Both the position numbers and the translations under genes were made by a program. From Acanthosoma haemorrhoidale (taxonomy: Eukaryota > Arthropoda > Insecta > Hemiptera > Acanthosomatidae), in the NCBI GenBank assembly GCA_930367205.1, contig OV884011.1, forward strand, positions 139,559,937 to 139,623,936: a stretch of 64,000 bases of DNA, read 5' to 3'. The notes below the pieces were generated by a model, which saw only the letters and a list, made by a program, of their open reading frames with translations, did no database searches and had not been told where the DNA came from. How positions within the stretch are numbered: the first letter of the stretch is position 1; each line of letters starts with the position of its first letter. Below are positions 22,967 through 35,692 of this stretch, one piece after another.

Positions 22967-24436
22967 GCGTTTCTATCAGCAGTTAATGTCAGCAGAAAAT
23001 AAGAAAAAACGTTCAAGGTCGTTGGGCCCTACCCCCACTCCGTCACTGGTCAAACGTAAGCCGCGGCGATCTTATCGAAATATTGCCCCTGTCGTCGTCC
23101 AGAAGTGGGTCTTTCCGACTCCTTATCCATTTTCCTTTAGAATGCGAATGGTGTTCGCACCCACACTAACGAACTGACAGCACTACTTCATGACAAGAAC
23201 ATCCACGTAGCTCTCATTACTGAAACAAGACTTACGAGTAAGCGACCTTTTACAGTTCGACAGTACCAGACTTATGAAACAGATCACCCAGATGGAAGAG
23301 CTCATGCAGGCACCGCTGTCATTGTCCATAACTCCATTTCCCTTTGTTCCTTTGGTAGCACACCCTTTCCTTCAGTCCACTGCAGTGTCAATCACCACCT
23401 TCCCTATCAGTGTACTGCCCTCCCAATAAATCCATTTCCGATTCCCAATTCATCTCCTTTTTAGACTCGATCGGACATTGTTTCGTTGTCATCACATCTC
23501 CTCAACCCTTAAATCAAACAATATTGTACTACTGCCTTTCTTAATATAGCTCAAGCTTTTGACAGGGTTTGGCACACAGGTTTGCTTACAAGCTCAAGGG
23601 ATATTTACCACAGACCCTATTCCTAATCCTACAGTCCTACCTTTCAAACCGCTTCTTCCAAGTCAGCTGTGGTTTAGAGTATTCTAACTACTATCCAATA
23701 AAAGGAGGAGTTCCACAGGGCAGCGTCCTGGGTCCCATCCCCTATAATCTATACACCGCTGATGTCCCCTCCACCACCAATAGCTTTTTGGCAACATTTG
23801 CAGACGACACTGCAGTCCTATCAACCCATTCAGACCCTGATATAGCATCCCAAAACCTTCAGAAACACCTTGATGAGATCGAGTATTGGTGCAATTAATG
23901 GCGAATCAAGGTCAATGAAGCAAACTGCTCCCACATAACCTTCACCCTCTGCCGCAAGTCCTGTCCGCTAGTCTTTTTAAATTCGATTCCTATCCCTGTG
24001 TTTGAGACAGTACGGTATTTAGGCTTCCATCTCGACAAAAGACTGACATGGAACCCACACACGAGGCTAAAAAGACAATAACTAATTAGACGCTTTGGAC
24101 AACTGTACAGACTACTTTGAAGGACATCCCATCTGTCAATAGAAAATAAACTACTTATTTACAAAGTTATACTTAAGCCAATCTGGACATACGGAATAGA
24201 GCTATGGGGGACAGCAAAAAAGTCGAACATCAAGAGCATCCAATCCTTTCAATCAAAAGTCCTAAGAACAATAGTAAATGCCCCTTATTACGTCAGCAAC
24301 AAAACCCTTCACAATGATCTGAATATACCCTATGAGAAAGAGATGAGTTCCAAGTTCACAAAATTTCATAGTAACCTGTCCAACTACCCTAATTTCCTAG
24401 CACAGTCATTGCACTGCACCACTCATCCTTATAATT
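22967..24436 (+). mobile_element. Jockey-like LINE with endonuclease, RT and C-terminus, deleted (F1-E)
   Basis: The copy opens with an ORF1-end-like frame (22965-23177, containing PVVVQK, close to NVVVQK in F1-F). Endonuclease pieces follow (23120-23480: THTNELTALLHDKN, ALITETR, HPDGRAHAGTAVIV), then a deletion of the endonuclease end and RT fingers, the RT palm (23569-23898), and the C-terminal region to about 24430 (NAPYYVSNKTLHNDLNIPY). It stops before the 3' UTR where a Gypsy LTR fragment begins. Frameshifts and stops make it inactive. Confidence 0.85.
23569..23898 (+). pseudogene. LINE reverse transcriptase palm fragment, motifs intact
   Basis: A continuous frame of 109 residues holds LQSYLSNRFFQV (21-32), GGVPQGSVLGP (46-56) and the catalytic FADD (77-80), followed by LSTHSD and LDEIEYWC, a standard Jockey-type RT palm. 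It would copy element RNA at the nicked target. Upstream and downstream frames are broken, so only this domain piece survives. Confidence 0.9.
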
Positions 24437-24818
24437 CGCTAATTCGCTTTGCTCTGACTCCATTAGATCTTTAGAAGGTGTTTGTGTGCCCCGACAAAGC
24501 ACTGTGTTAAGGAAAAATGTACGGGGTAGGTTTATAGGTAGTTTATGTGGTCTTGGAATGACCACGAATTCACAGTCGGGGTCTAAGGGTAGGCGAAAAC
24601 CGTCCGGATCCCAAAGGCGAGTGTGAACCGTATAGAGGCAGACTGGAATGCCATGGGAGACACTGCATATGCAGGGCCACGGCAATCGTCGTCCGCCAGG
24701 GAGAGGTCTCCCCAAGGAGGTGCTAGTTTTAGCGAGACGAAGGCAGAGATTCCCACTAGGATGGTGTGGGTCAACGCCGGACTACAACATAGCAGGTTAG
24801 GAAAGAGAGATGCAGAAA
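24437..24818 (-). mobile_element. Gypsy-type LTR fragment (G7)
   Basis: Minus-strand match to the later half of the LTRs at 4310 and 51079 (GAATTCGTGGTCATTCCAAG, then GTCGGGGCACA). Its end (GGAGTCAGAGCAAAGCGAA) matches the LTR at 62206-62870 rather than the others, so the two form a subtype. Both outer ends are missing and no target duplication can be seen. Confidence 0.75.
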
Positions 24819-24868
24819 CAATTTATTAAGATTGTAATTTTATCTTAATAAATTGTTGAAAAAAAAAA
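24819..24868. repeat. perfect 14-bp inverted repeat plus A run
   Basis: CAATTTATTAAGAT (24819-24832) is followed by a 9-nt loop and its exact complement (24842-24855). A run of A follows at about 24859-24868. The right arm and A run resemble the 3' tail of an F1 LINE on the plus strand (ATTGTAATTTTATC...AATAAATTGT). The left arm is the same tail in the opposite direction, so two tails may meet here. Confidence 0.7.
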
Positions 24869-25640
24869 CTAGAGTGAGGGGGAAAGTGAAGGTGCTAATT
24901 GACACTGCAGTGGATTGAAGGAAATCATGTGCTACCAAAGGAACTGTGTGATGGGAAATGGAGTAATGGACAATGACAGCGGTAGCTGCATGAGCTCTTC
25001 CATCTGGGTGATCAGTTTGATAAGTCTGGTACTGTTGAATAGTAAATGGTCGTTTACTCGTAAGTATTGTTTCAGTTATAAGAGCTACGTCAATGGTCTT
25101 GTCGTGGAGTAGTGCTGTCAGTTCGTTAGTGTGGGTGTGAACACCATTCGCACTCCCAAGGAGAATTGATAAGGAGTCGGAAGGATCCACTTTTAGATTT
25201 TGTTTAACGGGGATAAGGTAGGAGACAAGATTTGTAAGAAGGGAAATGAGAGGGATAATTAGGGTTCTGAACTCTGTAAGGAATGAGGTTAAAAGGCTGG
25301 TGAGATCTGAAGAACTTTTAGGTGGAGGAATATGCGAGATGTGTGGTTGAGGATGGGATGGTGTTTGTGGGTTGATGGGATGAACGGAATGCTGAGGAAG
25401 ACAGCGAGTGGGCGGTGCCTATGACTGCTCTCAGTTCCGAACGGCATCGGCAAAGGTAACAGAAGGCCTCAAATTTCTGGCGGGGGCGCTTCTTTGGCTA
25501 CCTGTGCCTTGCTTTCTTCTTCTGGACGACGACGTTATTCGCTTCTGGACTTCAGAATTCTGTAAGCCTCACAGTCTTTATACTTTGCCGGGTGGCCTTG
25601 CTGACAGAGCACGCATACAGCAGGAGATTTCAGGGGCTTC
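24869..25640 (-). mobile_element. Jockey-like LINE 5' portion: ORF1 end and endonuclease start (F1-F)
   Basis: Minus strand. The ORF1 C-terminal zinc knuckle lies at 25571-25615, followed by a basic stretch (NVVVQKKK). ORF2 opens at about 25190 (DPSDSLSILLGSANGV, THTNELTALLHDK, ALITET, HPDGRAHAATAVIVH). The copy ends at 24869 within the endonuclease. It is the only F1 copy here showing the ORF1-ORF2 junction clearly. Frameshifts are present. Confidence 0.82.
25571..25615 (-). pseudogene. ORF1 CCHC zinc knuckle of F1 LINE
   Basis: The minus strand reads C-VL-C-QQG-H-PAKYKD-C, preceded by PAV and followed by EAYRILK. Jockey-clade ORF1 proteins end with such CCHC knuckles, which bind the element RNA. 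The neighbouring coding sequence is frame-broken. Confidence 0.78.
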
Positions 25641-27196
25641 TTGCACAATTAACTTCATGATATTATAGGGTTTAGATATTGAAAGTATCTTAGAAATAAG
25701 GTTGGAACGCCGATCACGTTTCTATGTCCTTCATTTTCTGGATTCCCAACTGCTTTTTAACTGATTAGACCCAAGCCATATTTATAACGCATCCTGCTAT
25801 TCTGTCAGTTTCAAATCTAATTAAATTATAGCCTAACGAGTATAAAAATAAGAGTATTTCTGACAGGGGAATTTAAGAGAGAAACAGAAAAAAGATGGAA
25901 AACTACCGAAAAAATGAAAAGTTTCACCTCTTATTCTACTATTGGACAAGAAGAATGGTTTCGATTGATGAAACGAAGATTAAGTGCGTACAATTTCCCA
26001 AGCAATCACAGACCAATTCGATAAAGGTTTATTTAAAATAGCAGGGATAGGATATACTTAGGATACAGTTTTATTGTTTTTGACGCGGAGAAAGTTTAAG
26101 ATATTCCGAATATGTGACAAACTATAAATCCCTCCTCTAATGACCTTCAACCGCATATTCTCCCAGTAGTGACAGTCACGTCTTGGCAGGTTGTGGTGAA
26201 ACTTGGTAAGAAGGGGCTTGAAAACTTTCCGACACATTTTCTAGCCGTACTAACTCTGAGCATGCAGACCAGAGATTTAACTTTATAATTTAGGAAGCGT
26301 AACCCTTGGTTCCTCAGCCAAGAACCAGTGTAACTTTTATCTTTGATTTTATCACTTAAATGCCATTCTCAGTCTTTGATTAGCAACAAAGGATTGATGG
26401 GAACCAAGAAGCATTTTGGACCAAAATCCTTAATTAATGAAAATATCTATTTGAAAAGCATTTATAATTTAAATATATTTGATTATGGTTAATTTTTTTA
26501 TGCATTTCATTTATATTTTATGCATAAAAATGAGTAACAAATTTTTTTTAAAAGAACAATATGTCGTTGTCCAGTGATCCAGGCTTTAAATTCAAAAGGC
26601 CGTTCACGTTTTGGGCAACTATAAAGGTAAACTCTCACGAATTGTCTACAAATTTCCAGCTATGAAAAAATACCTTGAACACCGAACTCAACTTATGTAC
26701 TCAAACCTGAAGCCCACTGAATCTTTCCATTCCAAATTCCTGAGAAAATAAACATTGCATATTTCCATACTGCCGATCATCACAGCATCAAGTCTTACCT
26801 TAAATATTCATTCCAATCCCAAATCACTTTACTTTAATTATTTTTGGATTCTATGGAATAGTATTCAACCTTTCTAATCCTAAAGCACCATGAATATCAA
26901 ACAATCCTCTCCAGAAAAAAAGCGGAAGTGGTGACGAATTTAATTAAGTCGATATTGGAAGTTCTTTACGGCAGTTCTCACCAATCCAAGCTGCGGTTTC
27001 TTTACCTGTAGAGGTGAACTTGGGGAATCCCTTTGTTACACACAAAGGTCTATATTAATGAATATTTCTGTGTAATGCAAATAGTGCATGAATGAAGTAG
27101 TATACAATAATAATAATATCTTTATTATATTGGAACTGGGTCCCTTAAAAAAATATCCATTTAGTCTCCGACCGTTTAACAATTAATACAGAGATA
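25641..27196. other. no gene seen
   Basis: AT-rich sequence with no recognised family. The parts at 25900-26350 and 26580-26830 are somewhat less AT-rich and contain short frames, but all are broken and none is identifiable. Confidence 0.5.
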
Positions 27197-27201
27197 ATAT
27201 C

Positions 27202-27961
27202 TGTAGCGTCCGCTAACTACTTAAGTTAAATCACGCTATACTCTGGTGCATATATAATGTATTGTAATTTAATGTAAATGAAGGTAATGCTTCTAGTTAT
27301 AAACCATGCGTGGGACCGGCAGTCGTAAAACAAGTCACAAGAGGGTCGACGGTCGTCAGCAATAAACCTGAGAGAGTGAGCCACCTGGCAGGACATAAAG
27401 ATTCGTAAAACAGTGCCTTAGGGGTCGAGGGGCACGTAATGGGTCGCAGGTGTGCGCATTTCCTCACTTGCCCCACCAAGCAGGAAAATACTATTTAATC
27501 CAGGGGCTTCTAGCCCAAAATCCCACTCAGTCTTTCCACCTTCACTCGGACGCTTTACGCCCGGGAACTCAGTCTTCTACTCTCTATCTCTCTTCATCCG
27601 CAGTTACTCGATGTCGCTTTACGCCATTCTATGAACGTCTATTAGACTCCTCGTCACCCACTCTCTCCTCAGCGCCTCTGCGTCTGGCACCTTGCCTTTC
27701 CGCCTGCTTGCAGACCCTCTGCCGACTTGTACCTGAGATGCTGCCGGTCTCCCGCCCGAACTCTAAAAACTGGTCTTATTCTTTATGAAACCTCTCTACC
27801 TCTTCTCTTGAACATAGTGTATTGTCGGGACACATACCTAGCATAAATTGAGTCAGATATTAACGCCGACATGGAACAATGGTCCATGTTATAAACTACA
27901 ACAATCCGCACTTGTCACCAGGGCTAGAATGATTAGGCACTCCCCTAGTGGCAACCCGACA
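27202..27961 (+). mobile_element. solo LTR, Gypsy-type family (copy G3)
   Basis: Starts TGTAGCGTCCGCTAAC and ends GGCAACCCGACA. ATATC lies on each side (27197-27201 and 27962-27966), a perfect 5-bp target duplication, and there is no internal region. At 760 bp it belongs with the copies at 19991 and 30741. The 112-residue frame inside (27450-27788) overlaps another frame and is chance. Confidence 0.9.
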
Positions 27962-27966
27962 ATATC

Positions 27967-30736
27967 AAAAAAATAAACACACATAAAATAGAATAAAAGA
28001 AAGATATGTATAAAGAATTAAAAATGTAAAATAGAAAATATGACCTGTTTGAAAAGAAACAATAGTAAAATAATATATACACAAATAACAATAATGTATA
28101 TGAAGAATTAATGAGGTGAATTATCAAAGTTAACCCTTGCTTTAATAATTCAGATGATAATTTATCTAAAATGACTTATATGATTATGATTTAAATTTTT
28201 TTTTGCATCGATTATAGACTAAATAATATTGTTTGAAATGTACATAAATGAAATCAAGTGAGCATTCCAGTATTCCATGGAAAAAGTTTCATTTCTTAAA
28301 TGATGTGTTTACTGGAAATTACTGTTTATTAGCTAAAAATTGACAAAAACTTATTCAAGGTGGCTCTAACGATAATATGTATCCTATTCTATAAAGTTAC
28401 CATAAATAGATGTGCTTGTAAAATAAAATGATGCAATATGGGAGATTTATGAACAACAAGATTTTATTAAATAAAAAAAACATTATAGATTTAAAAAAAT
28501 AGACTTAATCAATATTCTCTACGAACAGAGAATATCAAATGAATATTCTTATACTAAACAAAGTATTATTGGTTCATGACATATATAAAACACTTATAAC
28601 CACTTGGTCTTAACTATATATAAATATCGCATGGTAGTCACCTAAATTGACAAAGGGCTATGGTACATTTCTAGTAACTAACTAACTGTGGTTTTCAGTG
28701 ACCAACACCAACTAATCTTCTAGGTAGGCTTCAGGTCAGGTTACATCATCAAATGTCTAGTGCCATCTCATCCACGTCAAGCCAGTAAGTCGCGTTGTAT
28801 GACAGCTTGGAATGAAGCCATGAAAGAGGGGAAAACATAACCCCTATTCATTTACCATATACCACCCTTAATTATATATATGTAAGTTTGAACGTTACCG
28901 CCAAACTTCGGCACATATGCTAGGTGTCCCTACAGAGCGCGTTAGTATCAAATGACGCTCCAAGCTGTAACCTGGTGTACTCTTGTTAAGACAATGATCA
29001 ACGCTTATTATCGACAATTGTATTGATTCAGGTTAGTTTTAAGTTTTATTTGTTTATTTTAATATTTGTAGCGCGAGCTAATGTGTACATATATTTAATA
29101 TTACAGTTCTAAAGTACATCTGCAAGTGATCGATTTATAACCTGACAACCTCCACTTCCTTTTAGTTTCTGAATTCGAAACTTACATATATATAAATGTC
29201 ATAAGAAGGAAATTAGTTGTTAATATGTCAAGATTTTACTTACAGATTTCTTTAAAATTGTTTAATTAACAATACTGTGGAGATATACAAACGCGATGAG
29301 AAAAATAAAAAACGGTTCGTATTCATGCCAGCTTACTTCAATGAGTAAATTTGATTTGGTATTTTATGTAAACATCTCCAGTTTCTTATAAAATTTTCCT
29401 TATTGCTAACATATTATAACTTTGATAAGTACATTGCAATTAACAATGTTTTCTCTTCATAAATATATATTACACTACTTACCTACGTTAATCATTAACG
29501 AAACTACAAATTGAGAATTAACATAAAATAAAAAAATTCGTTAATTCATCATAAGCTATGGGGACACATATTTCCCCTTTGTCACAACAGAGATACATGC
29601 GAAGTGATAAACTTTCATACAGACAGTGACGTAGATGAAAAAATATTACTCCGTACCTCTATGAAAGTACATCCCCTCCCTTAGGGCTTGTCAAATAATT
29701 ATCCCATATTGAAGCAGCCAAGTACATCAGAGAAAGCAAAATAGCGAGACCATCATGTAGCTTTAACTTCAAATTCAATTTAGAACTTGGAAATCCTAAA
29801 AGTTTTTAGTTTGCCCAAACCAATTTCATGGGAAATTATCAAACAGTTTAATCTAAGTCCATTACGTCTCTACTCCCTGAACCTTTCTCGGCTCCTTCCC
29901 TTATTGGGATTTCATAGGACCAATCAATTTCGTCTGTTGACCAGATGAACCTTTTAAGAAAAGAAAACACTTTAAAGGTTTTTTTTTATGGATAAAACGC
30001 GGTGAAAGGATATTTTCTGCTTTGATAAACATGAGAACAAACTTTTTATTTTTTGATCATTTTAATTTTGTATAAAAATGTTATGACGAATATTTATTGG
30101 TCATGAATGTTAAATTCTGTCATTCGCCATTAAAAAAATAAAAATAAAACATTTTCTTCTCTTTCATGGGTTGTTTCAAGTTCAATGTCATGTTTCCATC
30201 GAAACAAATACAGAAAGACAGTTAGGCCTTTATATAGTTGGTTGAAACAAACAATGGTTTCTTAAACGGGTATATTTGATAAAAATGAATACTATTTGAT
30301 TTAGCAAAGTATAAGTTACTACAGTTTCTTTACTCACTATAAGATAGTGAGCATTATCATCCAATTTGAAGCATTTTTTATTAGCTAACCACAGATTTTG
30401 GCTCTATTAATTTGACGCTGTTTTATTTTTCTTCTCTATCTATTCCATTGCCTCAATGGACGAAGGCTTGAAATGTATTACGGTAATGGATACATATTAT
30501 GCTTATGTAAGTATACCATAGAGGCACAGCCTCTGACCGGAGTTTGTAGAATTCCCGTTCCTATCAACACCTTTTTTGTTTGGGTTATGTTTGTTTTCAT
30601 TGTTTATTTGTAATTAAGGTCCAAAAAAAAGGAGTAATATATTATAAAGTCAAAATATAAATTTTACATATAAATATTTTGAATTTCCAAGAGAATAATG
30701 CAGTTTTTACTAAGCAGTCTGTAAAGTTGTGATATA
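27967..30736. other. very AT-rich, no gene seen
   Basis: No repeat boundary or coding frame was recognised over about 2.8 kb. The 60-residue minus frame at 27945-28127 is made almost wholly of Phe, Ile, Leu, Ser and Tyr and reflects base composition. Confidence 0.6.
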
Positions 30737-30740
30737 CCAT

Positions 30741-31481
30741 TGTAGCGACCCTAACTACATAAGTGTTAAATCACCCTATACTCTGGTGCATATATAATAT
30801 ATTGTAATTAATGTAAATCATGTTTTAAGAAATAACAGCAGGTGCACGGCTTAAAAGCCACCAGGCCGTCAAAAAACAGACCCGGTAAAGCTAGGGCCGC
30901 CTCATAAACCTAAAGGGGTGAGTCCCTAGCATGTCATAAACGGCCATAAACTAAGTAACCCGTGTCCCCGGTCACGTACGTCGTGGCAGGTGTGACATCA
31001 TAAACATACCCCTTTCAGCCGACTCCGCCTTCCACTAGGAAGGGGAAATTATATTTAAATCAGGGAGTTTCGCCCTGTAGAGACACTCTTTCTCAGTCTC
31101 TTCATTTCTTCAGCCGCACTACTCGGTCGCTTTACGCCAGAGCCGCTTGGCCCTGGAAGGCAGTCACTTAGACTCCTCGTCAGCATACTCTCTCTTCAGC
31201 GCCGCTGAGCCCGTCACCCTATTTCTCAGCCGCCTTGCGGACCCTCTGGCGCCTTGTACCTGTTACGCTGCCGGGCCCCCGCCCGAACTCTGAAAACTTG
31301 TCTTATTCTTCATGAAACCTCTGTACCTATTCTCTTGAACACAGTGTATTGTCGGGACACATCCCTATCATAAAATGGAGTCAGATATTAACGCCGACAT
31401 GGAACATGTTATAAACTACAACAAACCGCACTTGTCACCAGGGCTAGAGTGATTAGGCACTCCCCTAGTGGCAACCCGACA
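30741..31481 (+). mobile_element. solo LTR, Gypsy-type family (copy G4)
   Basis: Starts TGTAGCGACCCTAAC and ends GGCAACCCGACA, 741 bp, no internal region. ACCAT precedes it and CCAT follows it. A 4-bp match is certain, and the fifth base would require loss of one A at the LTR end. It is closest to the 19991 copy in the middle part. Confidence 0.87.
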
Positions 31482-31485
31482 CCAT

Positions 31486-33732
31486 AGTTGTTTACAAATG
31501 ATACAAAACCATGGATATGGATATAAAGTAACTATTATTTAAGTAATAAACGCTGTGAAACTTTTACAACTCGATCATTTTGTGGTTTTACAAAGTCGTC
31601 GGAATCGAAGGACATGGCCGCTTGGTTGTATAGCAAAACGTTTTCTCAGCTTGAATTAATATTTATGTCTCCGGTATTTTGCTCCCTCTGAGCTAAGCAA
31701 TATATTATCAATTTCCTTCTTCCTTTTTCTGATTTGTATGTAGTACAAACTCCGATACATTAGCACTTCTTCCTACATACGTTCTGCTTCCATTTACTTC
31801 CGTGTCAATATATTTGTTTCATCGGTCAACCATTGAATGGCTGGCAAAAGCATGAAACCACAACAGTATGAAAATACTAATTTAAAATCCTGATATCATA
31901 ATTTTCACACGAAATGTTTTAGGTGGACTATAATAATTATATAATTCAAGCGTTAAAAAGTAACTATTTTTAAAATACAAAAACGACTTCTATTTGGAAT
32001 AAGTTAAACTACCTGTCAATAATTACCTCCTCGTCCTCTGTAGGGGTGACCAAGTATGTTTATTAGCCACAAACCGAATTTTGATATTAGAAAAATTTTA
32101 AGGGTTACAGACCAAAACTTTAGTCGTAACACAGTACTAATCGAGGTGATCATTAGTTCCTTAATCGAAATTGGGAAAAGTCTGCCTAAGTTTATGTTTA
32201 CGCATTCAATACATGTGTTATTGTGTTTCATTGCTGTGGTAAATCTTGCCAGCCACAAGGTAGGGGAAAGTTGGCAACGAAGAAGAGCAGCAAAGAAGAG
32301 GGTAAACTTTTACTCGATTTCCCTTTCCTATTGAATATATCCCAGGATCCAAAGGTCGGAACCCTTCCCTCCCCCCACCCACCCATTGGACTCCGGTTTC
32401 GAGGTAAATAAATATATAAAGCAAGTCATTTCCCTGCTAAAGATAATCTTTACATTTCTTCCATGGTGGTAATTTATTAATGTTTGATTACTTTAGTATC
32501 ATCTGCAAACAAACAATAACAAAAAGTGCTGAGAATGAAACTAGTAAATGAAGTGACCACTGTAATTCATATTTCTATGTTTCTATGTGCTAAAAAGAAT
32601 CGGAAGGCATTGCTTATTAATTACTAAAACACTATAATTTTATGTAACATCTTTAATGATTTTTGATTTCTCGACCCTATCTGGCTTATTTTCTAAACTC
32701 CAGTTAAAATTAAAAGGTAATTTTAGTCTTGATTAGTAAAGAGTGTTATGTTACAATTATTTAATGGTAATATTTTGGTAGTGCATGAAAGAGCATTTTA
32801 CATATATGAACAAAATTGGATAGCCATTATTGTAGTACATATACCTTATCCATACAAATAATAATAAAAAAATTATTACTGATTCACTACCAGGGACCTT
32901 AGCTAATTATTACAAATGTATTGTAATACAATATTTGTATTATTCGTATGAACATAAAACAGATTTCATGAGATATCAGCTTTTTCAATTATATATTATT
33001 GTCCAACGGTTCTGAGGCCTAGTTGGCTAGTTTTATTTTACTTTAATTAATATTAATATTTCTAGCCTAAGAAATTTTTTTTCTATTAATATGTGAAATG
33101 TTTAAAATTTACAATCAATGAATATCTGTTTTTATAACGGATCGACTCTAAAAAGATTTACATTTATTTTAATAACTTACGGAAGTTTTAACGTAAATTT
33201 ACTTATGCATTAGAGGATGTAACGGAGTTTGGAATTTGTTAAAACCCAACTTGGAAACTAGTTCAATTCCCAATAAATAAATAAAAACTACTCGTGCATT
33301 GTTTTATACACCTTTTCAGTTTTTGGTATTAGATTTCACAAGCCTACAAGAAAAACTTTTTTTTTTGGTGTCTACGATTTTAGAACTGAGCATAGCTACA
33401 TTTGAGGCGTGAATTTAAATATGAAATCAGTTTTTCTCTATCTGCTCTACTTTTTTGACGAGAGTTTTTTCTAAAGTGTAGTTCTACACGGGAAGTGGAG
33501 CTCTAACTCCATTTTGTGCAGCTCTAAATCACATATACAAGGATTGGTTCCTGTATATTTGCCCTATTGTATGTCTAGTTAGTTCCAGAAAAATCCACCA
33601 GACAGAGTAAGCAGCCGGTAACTTTAGTGACCTTCAGCGCTTCACTTCGAGTTGACGTTCGAGTTCTCGCCGTGAATCATTTTGTAAAGGCTCTTGAAGA
33701 ACGGTTTACACTTTGCAACTATAGGGCGAAAA
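31486..33732. other. no gene seen
   Basis: AT-rich. Two overlapping frames on opposite strands at 32016-32334 are shadows of each other with no family resemblance. A slightly GC-richer piece at 32260-32410 ends in C and A runs. Nothing is supported. Confidence 0.55.
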
Positions 33733-34195
33733 ATGCCTCAGTCGAGTACGGAAAAAAATAAAGCAGGAATATTTGGCTGCCCAGAAATAAGACAACTCAT
33801 TAATGATACTACCTTGGCATTCCGATGATTGAGGTTGAGCGAAAAGCCTGGACTTAAGTTGCTGCAGTTTTCAGAAATTTTGTAGGCAAACGCAAACGTG
33901 AAAACTATGTTGAACTGGTGAACGAGATGCTGAACAATTTCAAATCCCTTCGGTATAACATGATCATTAAGGTGCACTATTTACATAGCCACTCACACCG
34001 TTTTCCTGATATTTAAGAGACAGCAAGGAGGAACAAACTGAAAGATTTCACCAGGATATTAAAACTATGGAGTCCTGCTACCAAGTAAGATGGGATACGC
34101 ACATGATAGCGGACTACTGCTGGAGTTTAAAAAGGGACTGTTCTAAAATGCATTAAAATATGTCAAGGAAAAGAAGCTTCCAAAGCGTTCAGTGA
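33733..34195 (+). pseudogene. broken copy of a multicopy arthropod protein family of unknown function
   Basis: The ATG at 33733 opens MPQSSTEKNKAGIFGCPEIRQL. After a frameshift the sequence reads VAAVFRNFVGKRKRENYVEL, then VHYLHSHSHRFPDI. After another shift comes ERFHQDIKTMESCYQ and then MIADYCWSLKRD. I recognise this order (CP.IR.L, AVF.NF.GN, HFLHSHLD.FP, GERFHQDI..ME.RYQG.W, ADYCW.LKRD) from a protein family present in many near-identical copies in some arthropod and other invertebrate genomes, usually left as hypothetical. Stops (for example after LAFR and PDI) and at least two frameshifts disable this copy. Transposon origin is suspected but no TIR or target duplication was found. The family match is from memory. 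Confidence 0.68.
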
Positions 34196-35261
34196 CTAGT
34201 TGGTTTCATCGATGGATTTTCCCTCTATCTTTGTATGTAATATTATTTGTATAATATAATAATAATAATTTTTTTAACTTAAAATAGTGTAACGTATATT
34301 TCACTAAAATATTATAACTTAGAAAGTTGGGCTCCTGGCAAAAAAATGATGCCATATTTGAAATCAGCCCCAAATACCCCAGGACCCAAACACCTGATGG
34401 CCTGTGTTATTTTTGTATCAATAGGTACCCTAATTCTAAATATATAATCCCATATTTTTTTTTGAGTTATGGAGTAAGTCAATACCAATCAGACAGTAAT
34501 TCACTAGGTTTGGTCCTCGACGATTGTTTTAAAAATAATTTTATTTAACACATCCTTTTCACTTACCTCAAATGAGGGACGCCTCCCTGTGTTGTCTATG
34601 GGCTCTCATTACCCTTGAAGCAAGGAGGATTTGACCAGCATGAACCTTACAAAGAGTTAATGTCAAGTTGTTTACCTTAAAGATTTATGTACTATGGGAG
34701 GTTTTGCGCTTGTACACTCACCTTAGCAAGCACCACCATTAATCACATGAGGAAATCTTTTGTGACAGGTTATTAATTGACATTAGCCTACTTACATAAT
34801 TACTTATCTATGAAAAGTTTTCACTGTTAAGATCGCAGTCGTGCCTTAATTTATTAAGATCAAGTTGATTATTTATTAAATTTGGATGGTAACAGGTATA
34901 TATTTGGCATGTAGCACGTAATGAGTGGTATTAAATATCTTTATAGAATTGGTGATTGAAAATGGATGTGCTTGGTGCTTGACCGTTTTACTGTGTTTTA
35001 CTAACTACTTCATAGCATGTTTGATTGGGTTTAGTATGTCTTACGTATTACGACGTAACGTAGTAGTTTTTTTTTCAATTGAGGGACGGCATGCTCTTAG
35101 AGGTCAACACATTTATCCGAAGTGCCTGTTAAGTTTTTCGTCTCGTTTGTGTTAGTCTTTTGTCAAGTTGTAAGGCTGGTTACCGTACTTTATACTGCTG
35201 ACAGACAAGGCTAATGGCGTAGAGTAAATGTAATGAGGGCACATTTTACTTCACTGATAAA
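34196..35261. other. no gene seen
   Basis: AT-rich sequence. The 76-residue plus frame at 34925-35155 has hydrophobic runs but no family signature and no neighbouring exon-like structure, so it is not called. Confidence 0.55.
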
Positions 35262-35690
35262 AGAACTTTATTATGATAAAATTACAATCTGCCTCATTTG
35301 GAATTAAGTAATTGTGATAAATGTTTTCATTCATACCATATTTACAATTTTCATTCACTCACTCATTCATACAGTATTTACAAACAGCCCAGAGACCTCC
35401 CTAATACACATGATTGTCACCTTCCTCGCATGCAAAAGAGGAAGCGGAGTCTTGAGAAGTCCCCCACGCTCCTCCGTCAGCCACGTCACCGGATACAAGC
35501 CAGTCAGCTGACAAAGAGCGCGAGAGCCTAATACGCTCAGGACATGATTGGAGAAACGGGCCATTGCCAGGACTCCCACTGTTACGCATTTATAGCAGGT
35601 CACGAAGCTACTGCCGTATTGGTCTCCGAGGAGGATTGTAGGGATGAGTGATGCAAGGCAATGACTATTATATGGGGATTTTCATGTAGG
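35262..35690 (-). mobile_element. Jockey-like LINE 3' UTR copy (F1-G)
   Basis: Minus-strand copy that ends on the low side in AATAAAG-like sequence and covers the 3' UTR (the CACGTCACCGGATAC block, then GACATGATTGGAGAAAC) and the last ORF2 bases (PPRR-like at about 35625). It is truncated upstream at about 35680. The UTR stem-loop is degraded here. It is followed head-to-tail by another copy, F1-H. Confidence 0.82.
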
Positions 35691-35692
35691 GA

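Noticed and set aside
27945..28127. 60-residue minus frame
   Set aside because: Low-complexity Phe, Ile, Tyr and Ser string overlapping the end of a solo LTR.
34925..35155. 76-residue hydrophobic frame that could look like a membrane protein
   Set aside because: Hydrophobic residues are expected from T-rich codons; nothing else supports a gene.
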